Part shown: positions 12,358 to 24,990 of the stretch, piece after piece | How positions within the stretch are numbered: the stretch's first letter is position 1 | Layout: each line of letters starts with the position of its first letter | Assembly: GCA_029379385.1 (NCBI GenBank) | Contig: CM055608.1 | Coordinates: 16,986,350 to 17,050,349, forward strand | Direction: 5' to 3' | Source: Quillaja saponaria | Taxonomy: Eukaryota > Streptophyta > Magnoliopsida > Fabales > Quillajaceae | DNA: 64,000 nt | Translations under genes and position numbers: made by a program | The notes under the pieces: generated by a model | Told to the model about the DNA's origin: nothing | What the model saw: only the letters and a program-made list of their open reading frames with translations | Databases searched by the model: none

Positions 12358-13561
12358 TCTAACAACCTAGATATAAAGATAAAACACACTTGTTTGTATT
12401 TATTAATGCATATATTTAATTTTGTTACTCTGACTATTTTATCAAATCTAATGACACTCTCGATTAAATTTGTGATATCATCTCATGACATTCATAATTG
12501 GGCTAGCATATTATTTAGTTTGTTTTGATTTTTAAGGGGCTCAATAAACCAAAACAATCTTAAATAACTGAATTACTATGTTTACATCTCATGTAAATTC
12601 CTATATCTTTAGGTTGACATTGCTTTGTCATTTAATCAATTTTAATTGATATCTATGCATAGCCTTAAAAACATGATTGGCTCGACGGGACCCAAGGACT
12701 ATTGTTTTTAATTAAATCATAATTATTCTAATATATCACATATATTCTATGGCATAACTGAGTTCAATGTACGACTACCTTGATGGGGGAAAAACAAATA
12801 GAAGTAAATAGAATTTTTATTATGCCACAATAATGGGATGCAACATGTTCTTAACATTTGACTTACTAATTTAGAGGAACATTAATTGTTGGTAGGTTTG
12901 AATCCTAAGGTTTCACCATGGCATGCATACATACATTCATAACATATCATATGCAATTATGAGATATATATAACCAAAGTTAAAAATAAAATAGAGGGAT
13001 AATTATAGACCATAAAGTTTCCTTAACACTTAGGAAAACCATATTTTAAGACTTGATGTGATCCTACCACATCATTGTCTTCAAATCTTACTAAATCCTA
13101 ATCCAAACCTATGTAACTATTACATAAATTATAAGAAATCTCGAGTTATATTCGAGAAGAGTTAGCTAAGAAGAGATTTCACATAGAGAATACGAGATAA
13201 GGCAGGGCACGCAAGCCCTATTTTTCCAAAATACCGATAGAAAGCATACATTTAAAATGTGGTGTGGATCCATAATCACCCCTAATCTAATTATACATTC
13301 ATAATGCAAAACATGAAATATTTTGATTGTTGATTACTTTTGAATCACCATGCTATTTAAATTAAATTTCACTAACAACTTAGAAAATACAATTTAATTA
13401 ATTCATTTAAAATCCCTTATATTTTATGAATTTTTCAAAATACACATATTTTGGAGAGTGGGCCTGGGCCGAGCCCTTGCGGATTAGGCTTGAGTCTGTA
13501 GGTCTAGGCCTCGGCCCCTTGGCTAGGGCCATGAGCCTTAGTTGTGATAGCTGTGGGCTTT
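12358..13561 (-). other. Copia leader, gag-proximal part (copy A)
   Basis: Non-coding sequence between the Gag start and the CACTA insertion. It parallels 23699-24640 closely, for example 'gaattactatgtttacatctc' and 'ggcataactgagttcaatgt'. It is continued on the other side of the CACTA element at 19147-19575. Its distal part (13270-13561) is the reverse complement of the + strand leader at 4260-4570. Confidence 0.6.
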
Positions 13562-14284
13562 CACTATAAGAAAATGCAGTATCTGCGTTTGTCAATTATA
13601 GAAACAAAAAGTCAAAATATAGATGCAGATAATAATCTATGTCTGCACATGGATGTAGACAAGCAAATGTAGTAAGACTAGACTCACATATAAATTTTTG
13701 TGTTTGGGCAGATAAAGGACTTATCTACCTATGTACATTTGCGTTTGTGAAACAAATGCAAACTCTTGCCGCCAATAATTGGGGTGCCACATATTAGCAT
13801 TAGGGACCAAAATGCTAAAACACAGATGCAGATATAATTGCGTTTGTATTGTAAATGCAGAAAAATAGACAGAGCTTTTTATTAAAAATTTTGTATATTA
13901 TTTTCGTCTACATTATGCAAACGTAAGATAGGCAAATACAAATGTAAATGTCTTAAAAACTTAATATACTAAAATCATCGATTATAACAATATTACTTAC
14001 AATAAATAATAAATGAAAGTAAAATATATAAATCTAAATATCAGCCTCATCTCTAAATCCTAAGTCTTCGTCATCTCCAGCTTCTTTATCAGCTTGACTC
14101 AGGTGCGAAGATCAGGATATAGGAGGTGGAACCTGAAATAATCAAAATAAATTTTTTATAAGTTATACTTAAATTAATATGTATATAAGTTAAAACTCTA
14201 ATTAATTATCTTGAGCAAATTAAGCAAATTAATATTTTATTTTATTTTCATTTGTTCCTACAAGTCTAATTTTTCCATTCAGTC

Positions 14285-15480
14285 ATGCTAGTATTTGACC
14301 ATTTTGCCCACCGAATCCAAACTTGGCAAGTTTTTGCCGTCAAACTTAAATTTTGTCCTAAAATTTTAACTACTAATCCAAATAGATTTATGACTTTTCC
14401 TATAGGTCTTATTCGTTTCCATGGTCATGACGGTACTTCAGAAATACTAAACGAACTAGTATTTGACCGTTTTGCTCCCGGAACCCAAACTTGGTAAGTT
14501 TTTGGATTGGAACTTAAATTTTATCTTACAATTCTAACCATTGACTACAAATGAATTTCAGGCTTTTCTTACAGATCTTATTTGTCTCCATGGTCATGAT
14601 GGTACTACTAAAATCCTAAATAGACTGTATTTGACCATTTTGCCTCCAAACCCAAACTTGGTATGTTTTTGCCTTGAAACTCAAATTTTGTTCTAAAATC
14701 TTATTCGTTGATCCAAATAGATTTTTTGAATTTTCTTACAATTCATATTTATCGCCACGGTAGTGTTAGTACTCACAAAATCCTAAACGAATTAGTATTT
14801 GACAGTTTTATCCCCGAACCTAAATTTGACAAGTTTTTTTCCTTGAAACTTAAATTTTTTCATAAAATCCTAACCGTTGATCCAAATAGATTTTTAGCTT
14901 TTCCTACAAGTCTTATTCAGCCCCACGATCATTTTAGTACTCCTGGAATCCTAAACGGACTAGTATTTGACCGTTTTACCTGTAACCTAAACTTGGCAAT
15001 TTTTTTCCTTGAAACTCAAATTTTGTCCTAAAATCCTAGCCATTGACCCAAATGAATTTCTAGCTTATCTTACAAGTCTTATTCGTCCCCATGATCGTGC
15101 CAGTATTTCTGGAATCCTAAACGGACTAGTGTTTGACAGTTTTTGCCTGACGAACCCAAACTTGGCATTTGTTTGTATGTAAAGTCAAAACTTGTCCTAA
15201 AATTCTAATTGTTAGTCTAAATAGATTTTTGGTTTTTCCTATAGGTCTTATTTGTCCCTACCGTCATGCAAGTACTACTAGAATCCTAAATGGTTTGTGT
15301 TTGACTATTTTAAAGTCAAAATTTTGTCGTAAAATCTTAACCATTGATTCAAATGAATTTTAAATTTTTTCTATAGGCATTATTCAACCCTAAGGTCATT
15401 TGAGTACTATCGAAATCTTAAACGCTTTAGTATTTGACTGTTTTGGTCCCCGAACCCAAATTTAGCATGTTTTTACATCT
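14285..15480 (+). repeat. About 168-bp minisatellite inside CACTA, about seven units
   Basis: A unit containing 'ggtcttattcgt...ccatggtcatga', then 'ctaaacggactagtatttgaccgttttg', 'aacccaaacttgg' and 'atttttgtcctaaaatc' recurs. The 'cttattcgtcccc'-type landmark lies near 14405, 14574, 14740, 14908, 15074, 15244 and 15376, a spacing of 132-170 bases. Units differ by many substitutions. Some units are open as 60-100 codon frames, but this is a by-product of the repeat and I do not call a protein. Confidence 0.75.
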
Positions 15481-15599
15481 AAATAAAAATAAACTAAAAC
15501 TTTTGCACTATGAAAATGAAATTTAAATAATACATACCGAATATGGTTAAGGTGGTAGTGTTGGAAGAGGTGGATGTACCCCAGCTTTCTCCTAATTAA

Positions 15600-16790
15600 C
15601 TCATGTACAAGCTCCATTTACTCTGGAGTGAATCCAAAAAGAGATAGAGATGTAGCAGAAGTTAAAGCAGAGTTGTGAGCAGAGGTGGTAGAAGTTGCGG
15701 ACCTTGCGTCTTCACCCAATAGTTGTTGGAAGTTGATATAACCCCTGAAGCTAGAGATGAGTCTCTTCCTCTTGCCACCCTCTAGCTTCATGAAGAGAGT
15801 TAGGTCACTCATAAGGACCTCTGCAGTAGATGCAGCAGGTGTATCAATGCTATCCTACTGCCCGGATGCTAGATTGTCTTAGCTTCACCACTTTTAATGC
15901 CTTAAACTTGTTATGCAAATGAAAGAAAGTTATATACGTAAAAAAAAAAATAACAACTATGTAAAACAAAAAAGACAAATCATGCTTACACTAATAGCCT
16001 TCGACTTTGTGTCAACAAAATCACCAGACTTTCTCTTATAAGTACGTTAAAAAATCTAAATAATTATAGGTTCTCGACCCAACTCTTGCTTCTATTCATA
16101 AATTTAAAAACAAAATTAGTTAATGTGATACAAATTTATAACTAATATTTATTAAATAAAATATTATGAACCTGTTGCTTCTGATGAATAGTTGTGTTGA
16201 CAGAGCCAAAAGCATGGTGAATATGTTAATCACCTACTCACCTATTCACGGCCATCATCCGAGAGTGTTTCTGGAGGTCAGGGCGAGCCCTAATCGTCAC
16301 ACAAGGACTCCCACCAATTCTGTGGGATCAAATCTTCACACCCATCCTCTTTCCAAGCGAGTGGGCTCGATGGCTGCTTCCCTTTTGATTCCGTACACAA
16401 CTTCTAGAATATATCGCTGCATCTTTTTGGGACTGCTACATCAAACACAACCCGAGATGCAGCTTTCTTCTAGGGGACGATCCTAAATTACAAAGCAAAA
16501 GTATGCTCTTAGGAATTTAACTACATATTAAAATGAAATTAAAGCTTAAACGATAATAAAATTGAACTTAGCATAAGGTCTTCATAGTTCTTCGAAAACT
16601 TCTGGTACTGTAATAAGGAAATTCGTGAGTGGGCGATCTTCCTCAACCTCATGGGGAGGGACAATCTTATTCTTGCCCCTCTTCCCCCTTTTTATGCCCG
16701 TACCACACTCAGTGATGTTGCCTGCCTCATAGGGAAATTCGGGGCTCATAATCCACCTTATGGTTAACACCACCCTAATGACCTATAACT
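15600..16790 (-). pseudogene. CACTA second-gene (TNP1/Transposase_24-like) relic, weak
   Basis: Two minus-strand open stretches, 15618-15812 and 16582-16773, lie between the minisatellite and the right half of the element. The latter has a basic segment KRGKRGKNKIV followed by an acidic-proline segment PPHEVEEDRPL, as in the N-terminal part of plant CACTA accessory proteins. Reverse reading of 16170-16490 gives QKDAAIYSRSC and GVKI (stop) SHRIGGSPC, faintly like the 'H.GGS' motif of that family. Frames are broken. The call rests mainly on context. Confidence 0.35.
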
Positions 16791-17629
16791 GCAATGCAAG
16801 TTAAGTAGTGTAAGAATAATGAAATTCATAAAAATTTAATAAAAAACAAAATTCATTATCAAAATTTAAAATTGTAACTTATATGTCGGTGCAGATCTTG
16901 AGCTTGATGGATCTGATCTGAGCCCATATCAGAAAGAACCCAAACCTGCTCCGAGGATAGACCAAGTAACTAAACATTGGGGGTGGAGCTGTAAAGGGAT
17001 TTGGAAGTACAGGAGTTGCAAATAGAGACAAAGCTGCTAGAGTAAATACAAATACTACTTCATGATTATCCCAAATAGATACAGTCTAACAGTCATTTTA
17101 ATGAAAATGTATAGCATATTTTTTGTATAGTCTTATAAATTGGATTTTGAAAGCCTTATAATATAGTAATATCAATCTTTACAACATATACACATACAAC
17201 TCAATGTGGTTTCCAAGCCAAATTTACTTAATTAAACTATATATCATGATAAAGTTTAAACACCAAACATTATTCATCTATACATGGAATCATGAAAACT
17301 GTTGGAAAGTAAAATTCTAACAAGTACAAACTAATAGAAATACAATCCACGTTCACAATTTTCCATTTTTGCTATTCTCATTTGCCTAAGCATCAACAAA
17401 AGATGTAGAAAGGAAATCTCGAGAAACAAAAACCAAAAGGAAATAGTAACTAGACAACCATTTGAATTGACTTGCAATATCTTTAGCTTTTATAAGCTTA
17501 AACTATGAAAGAAATATTGTGAATGTCTTATGAAATATGATCACCTTCATATCAACTTAATGTAGAAGATCTATCTATAGTAGCAAGACTACACCATCAA
17601 TAACCAGAACTAATATTAACACCACACCA

Positions 17630-17822
17630 ATTCTTTCTTCCTAAGTTTACATCAGTGCTTCGTCAATTCATATTAATTACCATTCTAAAAAAACTAGGTA
17701 CCTCCCTAGCTTCCGACACTTCTTCTTCCCTAAGTTCTTAACATCGGCACTTCATCAGTTCATATTACCATTCTAAAAAACTAAAGGTATCTCCCTTCCT
17801 CCCTCCACTTTCTTCTGTAGTT
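17630..17822. repeat. About 95-bp tandem duplication
   Basis: Two adjacent copies begin with 'ttcttcctaagtttacatc' and 'ttcttccctaagttcttaac', and both end in 'ccattctaaaaaactaa'-like sequence followed by 'tatctccct' or 'tacctccct'. They lie inside the CACTA element and have no coding content. Confidence 0.6.
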
Positions 17823-19146
17823 CGAGGACCAGATTTTCCTTAGCTTATGTTAAGCAATCTGTACAATATGTATCTCCAAATATAACCATGTAGTGCTCAA
17901 TATTGAACTAACCCTCACTTAAATGCATTTGGAAGGTATGAAACTACCTATAACTCAAATTTTGGCATTTGGAAGGTAATGCAGATAGCATTACTCCTTC
18001 TGAAATATAATTACAGCTACAACTTAATTGGGAATAACAGTGATGGGTTGATGTTATAAATAATCAACTTTCACCAAAAAAAGAAAAGGATAAGACTCAA
18101 AAGGAAGCCATGCCAAAAATTTTGCAACATTAAGACAAACTATTCTCTACCAGAACTATAATGTACACATGGAAATACTACTTGCAAGAAATTTCTTTCA
18201 TGCACAAACATCACTCAATAACATTCAATAGGAGTAACTCTACTATTTAGGACTTATTAGTAGGTGTTCGAGATGAGAACAAAAAATTTGTTCTAGAGTT
18301 CAAGCCACTAACATTATTAATCACATTTTTATAATGTTTGATACTAGAATAAAGCTATTTAATTCCAACCATATAATTATGTAAAAATTTAGAAGGAAGT
18401 ATAACTTGCTATAAGTGATGTAAAATTTAGAAAGAAGTGCTAGAACTAAGCATTCTTTAGACTTTTTCAGTAAAAAAAGATCACTGAAGTTGAAATCAAC
18501 CTCTCAGATTAACATAAGCACAAAATCAAGCACAAGAATTCAAAAATCAGGAGGACGTATTCAAAGTTTCTCCCTATTAAGAAATCAACTAAATCATGAT
18601 GAGTATTCACACTTAGGGTATATACCACGATAGAAAAAGAGAAACCTAGTGAAATACAAAGATAAACATGCCTCTAAACAAACGAAATTGGCTAGTGGAA
18701 ATCTTGGATGGATTAAGCATGCAAGGTTTTAGAGGGTCGAGTTTTTTAGGAAAAAGGACGTTAGGCTGTAGAGAGAATAGGGCGAAGAAGAAAGAAAAAT
18801 TTTCGGGCTAGGTTTCAATTTAGGGAAAACTATTTGCGTCTGCCACTCAATGAGATACTCAAAGTGATTAATAAATAATTTTTTGCATCTGCATCTGTAA
18901 AAGCAGACTCAAATAATCAACTAGCAGAGGCAAAAAATCTCATGAAAAATGGCGTCAAAATTAAATCATTAATTGTGTCTACAAAAGAGTATGTGAGTTT
19001 GCACTTAGATTTATTATGCAATTTTTCTGCGTCTATAGACCTGCAGACACAAATGTATAAAATGCAAATGCAGATAGTAATTATCAACTTTCGCATTTTT
19101 TGGGTCTGCCAAGATGTAGATGTAGTTATTGTAATTTCTTGTAATG

Positions 19147-19575
19147 CTTAGGTCGAGGCTAGGCCTTGGCATGGGCCATGCCTTGGCAGCCTACTAAGGG
19201 CCTAGGCTTTCACTTGATTTTAGTCAATTCAATAAATTCCAGGGTTTGAACAATTCCAAATCCTAAAACTCTATAAATTGAACCTTTTTAGGTTGAAACA
19301 ACTACAAAACCTAAAACCATGTAAAGTCCAATTTTACTAAACTAAGGTTCTAGAACAATTCCAAGACCCTTAAACCCTAAATTTTATGTTTTAGGGTTTA
19401 GAACAATTCCGAAAATCGAAAATCCCTAAAAGCTTAAAACCTTTAAACTTTTTAAGGCTTTTCATAAAAGGCAATTCTAAACAAATTCTATAGAATGCTT
19501 TAATACTATGAGCATCCATAAAAATCAACAATGATACATAATTAATTGAAATAAACCTAGACGCTTTGACACCAC
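19147..19575 (-). other. Copia leader, PBS-proximal part with hairpin repeats
   Basis: Reverse complement of 3901-4320. It carries the same pairs of 'ttagggtttagaacaatt' and 'aaaccctaaa' words at 19250-19440. The PBS is at about 19560-19571 (TGGTGTCAAAGC on the minus strand). Separated from the remaining leader only by the CACTA element. Confidence 0.6.
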
Positions 19576-20290
19576 AGTTGGGAAATATAGGGTCATGCAT
19601 CACATGCATTAAACCTAAAGCCCAAGGCCTAAGGCTTAAAGCTCCTTTAGTAATCTATAATCCTATTATGATTCCTAATGTGCCTTCAGACTCCTAGTGG
19701 CCTAAATTCAATTAAGATTCCCCTAAGACCTTTTCTTGACTTTCAAGAAAACAAGACTTGCTATATATGTATATGTGACAGTTACCCTTTTACCCTTATG
19801 TGTTTGGAAGTTAACATTTAATTTCAAGACTCTATTAGTCCTTCAAGGTTCTTAAACTAAGTCAATTAAAGTGTGTTGGCAATAAATGTGATTGGATGCT
19901 TCCTAAGAAGTATGGTTAAATTAAAATATTTTTAATTTAACGTTGGTTTTGCTAAACCAACCAACTTTCATTCATTGATCAAGATTAACATCTAGCAATG
20001 TATCATGACCACCCTAAGTACAAGCAAGTTAAGATCATTGATCAATTCTTTTAGTGCTTAGTTACTGTGTAATTTAATCCTTTCATCAACCATATCCCAA
20101 GATAGATATAGGGCATGGATTCTAGTGTCAACCCTATCTTTGTCTAAATCTATTTATACTTGAAACCAAGTTTACATTTAAAAAAACACTTTTCTTAATC
20201 TCTTTCACTTTGCAAAGGTTCCAGGAACAAGACATACTTGTCTCAAGAGGCCATAGCCAGCATCTTTGTCTTTTTATAACTTAGCCTTTT
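19576..20290 (-). repeat. Copia LTR (family R) shared between copies B and A, internally deleted
   Basis: Begins with a degraded (a)GTTGGGAAAT end beside the PBS. It then jumps to the segment equivalent to 9690 ('attaaacctaaagcc'), lacking about 500 bases. On its right it joins the coding end of copy B, so the same LTR is the 3' LTR of copy B and the 5' LTR of copy A. This is the arrangement left by unequal recombination between LTRs. Confidence 0.65.
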
Positions 20291-23200
20291 AAGGATGTAA
20301 GTTTCTGACATTTTGGTTTTTGCCCATGTTTAGAGTGCCATACAATCTAGAAAGTTTATTAGCTCGCCCATTAAGAGATAGAAAAATGTGATGCATTAGT
20401 ATTTTATTAAGTTCCATTGTGTGATTAGTCTCATTTTGGATTTCTTGAATTACTTCAAGTTGTACTTTACTCTTACTATTTCTTTCAAAAATAAACTCTT
20501 TTTTAAGAAAGATAGCATTTCTAAAAATAAACACCTCTTGTTCTTGTAGGTGATAAAAGTAGTATTCTCTTGTTTCTTTAGGATAACCCATAAACAAGGC
20601 TTTAAGGTTATCAGTTAAAACTCTTTTTACATAAGCATGACAAACCCAAATTTTCAAGTGTAAGATATTTGGTTTTTTGTTGCTCCATATTAAAGGGTTC
20701 ATTCAACATATTTTAGTGGAACCCTAATTAGAAGGTAAGTTGCAGTAATCATATTTGGTTTTATGTTGTTCCATATCTCATATGGAGTTTATTTAATAGA
20801 TTTTGATGGAACCTTATTTAGAAGGTAAGTTGCAGTAATCATAGCATATCCCTAAAAAGAAATTGGTGAGTCAACATAACTCATCATGGAATGCACCATG
20901 TTTAATAAAGTGTGTTTCATTGAGCTTGTGGTATACCAAGAGGAGTCTATTGAGACAGAATCCCATTGTCCTTTAAATAATCTACGATCTCCTAGCAAAG
21001 ATATTCTCCACCGCGTTCAGATCTAAGTATCTTAATACTTTTACCAGATTGTTTTTATACTTCATTCCTAAATTCTTTAAACTTTTCAAATAATTTAGAC
21101 TTGTAGTCGTTAAAGGTTTGGATGTAGGAATATCCACCTTTAGCATGTATAGACATTAGTCCCCAAACATCTGAATGTATGAGTTCAAGCAACCCAGTAG
21201 CATGTGATTCTTTACCTTTATAAGGTATATTGGTCATCTTTTTGAATAGACTGGATTCACATGTTCTATATGATTCATAATCAAACGGATCTGATGTCCA
21301 CCTTGGTGTAACCTAATGATCATAGTCTCATTTATGTGACCTAGTCTACAATGCCATAAGTAGGAAGGTTTTAGACTATCTAATTTGGGTTTCTTAGTAT
21401 TTATGTTAAGGATAATATCAGTTAACCTCAATCATAAACATACTTGCAGTAGAGGTTTCACCAAGACTTTTGTCCTTCAATGTATTCAAGTATGCTATGC
21501 AATTCCTTTTCCAATGACCTTCTTTTCCACAATGGAAACACATTGATGTGGATTTTACAAACGCAAGAGCACGTATCGTCCTCAAGTAATATAGAGTAAG
21601 TAGAGTATTGTTCTCACGAGGAGTTTTCAAATAATATGCTAAGTATTACAATTAGCATTTCTAATTTTATTCAAACAACTGAAATTTGGGTAGAATATGA
21701 ACTGATTATAAACTAATACCAAATTAGCACAAGAATAAACTGGAGATAAACCTAGAATTACAACTTCCCTCAACATTTCACTAGAATTATTATTATCTTG
21801 TCTTACTTAGTTATGATAAAGAATTATTAACCTAGGGTTCTTAGTCAATTATAAGCATATTCCTACGTCTTATAAATATATCTCACTTAATCAATTCACT
21901 ATATTCCTATGTGAATTCAATTAAACAAGTCATTAAAATCATACCTAAATTGGCTACACAAGGCATATAGGTGTATTCTTATCTTACACATAAATCAACT
22001 CAACAACATGTGTTGAATTCAAACAAGTGCTAATTCATTCAAAGCTTAACATAAATTCCCTTTTCAAAGTTCCTTTAAGTTTCCTAATTCAATCTAAGAG
22101 ATGACTAGTCAATTAGAAGGATTAAGGATAAAACGATTTAGATAAATCATATACCAAAACCTAAGCAATCCATAGATATCATAATATGAAGCTACATGTT
22201 GAGTTCTAGTTGCAATTCTAGAAAGGAAACTACTTCATGCTACTCAGTGTAAACATGGTTTCAACAATAATAAATATTAAAGGAATACAATAAAAGTAAA
22301 GAAGGAAAAGAAATAGAGAAAGTTATGAAGGTTGTCGATCTTAAAGCTCCTACAATCCTTTCCCCTCTTGCTTTCTTACACCCATGACAAGCTCTAATAC
22401 TCTAGAAAAATGTTGCAAACTTGTGTCTAATTGTGTATATAAGTCCTCAAGATAGTCGCTCTTTTATAGGCTTTAAAATGATTAATTTCACTTCAATTCA
22501 AACTAGGAATCGTGTCAGTGCCGTGGCTGCAACTTCCCAGCATCGCGACCTTGAAAATACAAGAGTTTTGGAACCTAACAATGGGCTTGGCATTGTGGCC
22601 TCATCTTTTTGGCTCCTCAGCACTCTCCATGGCGCCTCAACGCGAATTCTCTAGTGCCTCAGCGCGAGGACTTCTGGTAGTAATATGCTATTTTGCGATT
22701 TTTGCTATTTTGAGCTCGAATTTATCTCCAATTTAACTTCCAATGGGACTTCTTTTACCTTAAAAACAAAAAGACTAAGTTAAAACAAGTTAGAACTCTT
22801 ATAAAACACCTAAATCTAATCCTAAAACAACTAGGAATCAATATCCTAATAAAATACGAACTCAACTAGGAATTCAACTAAAACTAAGCAAAAACCAACT
22901 GAAACTCTACCACATAGCTAAATTAATATGAGTAAAAGAATGTATAATAACTTTATTTTTAAGAGTTATCACTACATGGCTTTGGCCTTGTCCTTTTTTA
23001 TGCTACCAGTGGCCTTAGTCTAACTTTTAGACTTTTTCTTTTTACCCTTTGACTTGGGTTTAGAAGAACCACTCATTAGCATCACTTGGGCTTTATTTTT
23101 CTGTATATTGCCATCCCTAGTTTTAAACATGTTAAGTAACTCAGGTCTCTATGTTTCCAACTTATTTATGTTGTAGTTCATAACAAACTGTGAGAACGAC

Positions 23201-23698
23201 TCAGGCAAAGACTATAAGACCAAATCAACTAAAAGTTAATGGTACATGGAAAAACCTAATTGGGACAATAATGTACCAAATTATCTTCAATACGTGAACA
23301 TTTACTAAAGAACTTTCTACCATTTTACCACGAAACAATTCCTTAGATACCTCGAATCTTTCAGCTCTGCTTTGCTTATTATACAACTTTAGCAAGTGCA
23401 TAATAATCATGCAGGCATCCACGTTCTCATGATACCTTTGAAGCTTTAGTGACATAGAACTCATAATCACACATATTGCTTGCTCATTGTCATGCAGATG
23501 CTTCTGATGATTATCGAAATCAAATTCCCCATAATCATGCATACATTCAACCAAAGCCTGAGAGATGTCTATCTTTAAGACAAAGATTTTTTTTTTTTGT
23601 CTCAAAATAATTTTGAAATTACGGTACCAGTCCAAGTAGTTAGAGCCGGTCAACTTGTTATATTCTAATATTGATCCAAGTGTCAAATTGTTCGTCAT
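20291..23698 (-). pseudogene. Copia Gag-integrase polyprotein, copy B (no RT), split by solo LTR
   Basis: Gag starts at 23698 (MTNNLTLGSILEYNKLTG) and is open to 23225. The zinc knuckle at about 21505-21545 is intact here: CFHCGKEGHWKRNC fits CX2CX4HX4C. Its start lies next to the LTR inserted at 21544-22971, which separates it from the rest of Gag. The GAG-pre-integrase motif LWHCRLGHINE is at 21320-21370 and the integrase start GGYSYIQTFND at about 21110. The post-integrase segment 20289-20702 has GYPKETREYYFYH. No RT or RNase H follows before the LTR. A roughly 85-115 bp local duplication sits at 20670-20850. Confidence 0.8.
21544..22971 (+). repeat. Solo LTR of the gypsy-type family inserted in copia Gag
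   Basis: Begins TGATGTGGATTTTAC and ends AAGAGTTATCA. The uninterrupted copy A reads 'aaacacatggctttgg' at the equivalent place; here it is broken after 'cacat' and resumes with '(c)tacatggctttgg'. This gives an apparent 5-bp target duplication with one mismatch. About 1.43 kb, with no coding. Same family as 6351-7699. Confidence 0.75.
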
Positions 23699-24640
23699 TC
23701 TAACAAAGATATAAAGATACAATGCACTTGTTTGTATTTATTTAATGTACATAACAAATTAAAAGGTCTTTATTTAATTTGGTTACTCCCACTATTTTAT
23801 CAAATCTGATTACCCTCTCGATTAGATTTATAATATTATCATATGATATTCATAGTTAGGTTAGGATATTATTTAATTTTGTTTTGAATTTAGAGGGGGC
23901 CTAACTGACCAAAACAATCATAAATAACCGAATTACTATTGTTAACATCTCATGTAAATTCCTAGGTCCTTAGGTTGACATTGCCTTTTTATTTAATCAA
24001 TTTCAATTGGTACCTATGTATGATAGGCTAGACGGGGCCCAACAACTATTATTTTTAATTAAGTCCTAACCACTATTCTAATATATCACATATATTCTAT
24101 AGCATAATTGAGTTCAATGTATAACTACCTTGACGGGGGGCCAAACAAATAGAAGTAAATAGAATTTTCATTATGCCACAATAATGGGAGACAACATGTT
24201 CTTAACATGTGACTTAATAATTTAGAGGGAACTTTACTTGTGGGTAGGTTTGAATCCTAAGGTCTCACTATAGCATACATACATTCATAATACATCACAT
24301 GCAATTATAACATATAATATAAGCAACCCATAAAAATAAAATAAAGGGATGATTATGAACCATATGGTTTTGTCGTCACTTAGGAAAACTATATTCTGAG
24401 ACTTTATATAGTCCCACCACATCATTGTCTTCTTCATGTCTTCATCTTCATATGCTCGATTTACAATTAAATTCAAATCTAACTAAATCCAAAAGCCTAA
24501 CCTATGCAACTATTACATAACTCATAAAAAACCTTGAGTTACATTCGAGGGGAGTTAGGTGAGAAGAGAATTTACATAAAGAATAGAAGATAAGACAAGG
24601 CACGTAAACCCTATTTTCCAAAAATACCAAAACACTTTTC
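23699..24640 (-). other. Copia leader upstream of copy B Gag
   Basis: Parallel to 12358-13261. Non-coding apart from chance frames. At about 24640 it changes abruptly, without the LTR and PBS part, into a second fragment of the copia 3' end. Confidence 0.55.
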
Positions 24641-24990
24641 CTCAAAGAGATTCAAGAAAATACTTTTCTTAATCCATTTTTACTTGAAACACTAGCTTGT
24701 CTAAATCCATTTGTACTTGAAACCAAGTTTATGTTTTAATCTTCAAAAAGATTCAAGAAAATACTTTTCTTAATCTCTTTCACTTTACAAAGATTTCTAG
24801 AACAAAACATACTTGTCTTAAGAGGCCAAATCTAGCATCTCTGTCTCTTCATAACTTGGCTTTTTTAGGATATGAGTTCTGATGTTTTGGTTTCTGTCCT
24901 CGTTTGGAGTGCCATACATTATGCAGAGTTCGTTAGCTCGCCTATTGAGAGATTGGGGAATGTGATGCACTGATATTTTATAGAAATAAC
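24641..24990 (-). pseudogene. Copia 3' fragment C (coding end plus LTR segment)
   Basis: Repeats the sequence of 20170-20400 and 10290-10510: 'tcaagaaaatacttttctt', 'ttggagtgccata' and 'tcgttagctcgcctattgag'. It therefore represents a third unit of the array, joined to the leader by deletion of most of an LTR. It ends near 24990 where gypsy pol begins. There is an internal duplication of the 'acttgaaac' segment at 24685-24725. Confidence 0.6.

Larger units (their letters stand above)
13562..19146. mobile_element. CACTA (En/Spm) transposon, both ends present
   Basis: Left terminus CACTATAAGAAAA, right terminus TTTCTTGTAATG (inverted, two mismatches), total 5585 bp. Both ends carry subterminal words such as 'atctgcgtttg', 'gcagat', 'gcatctgcatctg' and 'tctgcc' (13575-13930 and 18830-19130). 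The flanking target reads ctt(t) on the left and ctt on the right, a 3-bp duplication as CACTA elements make, with one extra T. It lies inside the leader of copia copy A, since leader similarity resumes on both sides. Internally it has a minisatellite (14285-15480), weak transposon gene relics on the minus strand (15600-16790) and a short duplication (17630-17820). The rest (16800-18830) is non-coding to my reading. Confidence 0.8.

Noticed and set aside
14708..15031. 107-codon open frame with repeated FDRF-like words
   Set aside because: It is the translation of the CACTA minisatellite; units do not keep a common frame.
16166..16486. 106-codon open frame, plus strand
   Set aside because: The opposite strand gives a weak CACTA accessory-protein reading; the plus frame matches nothing.
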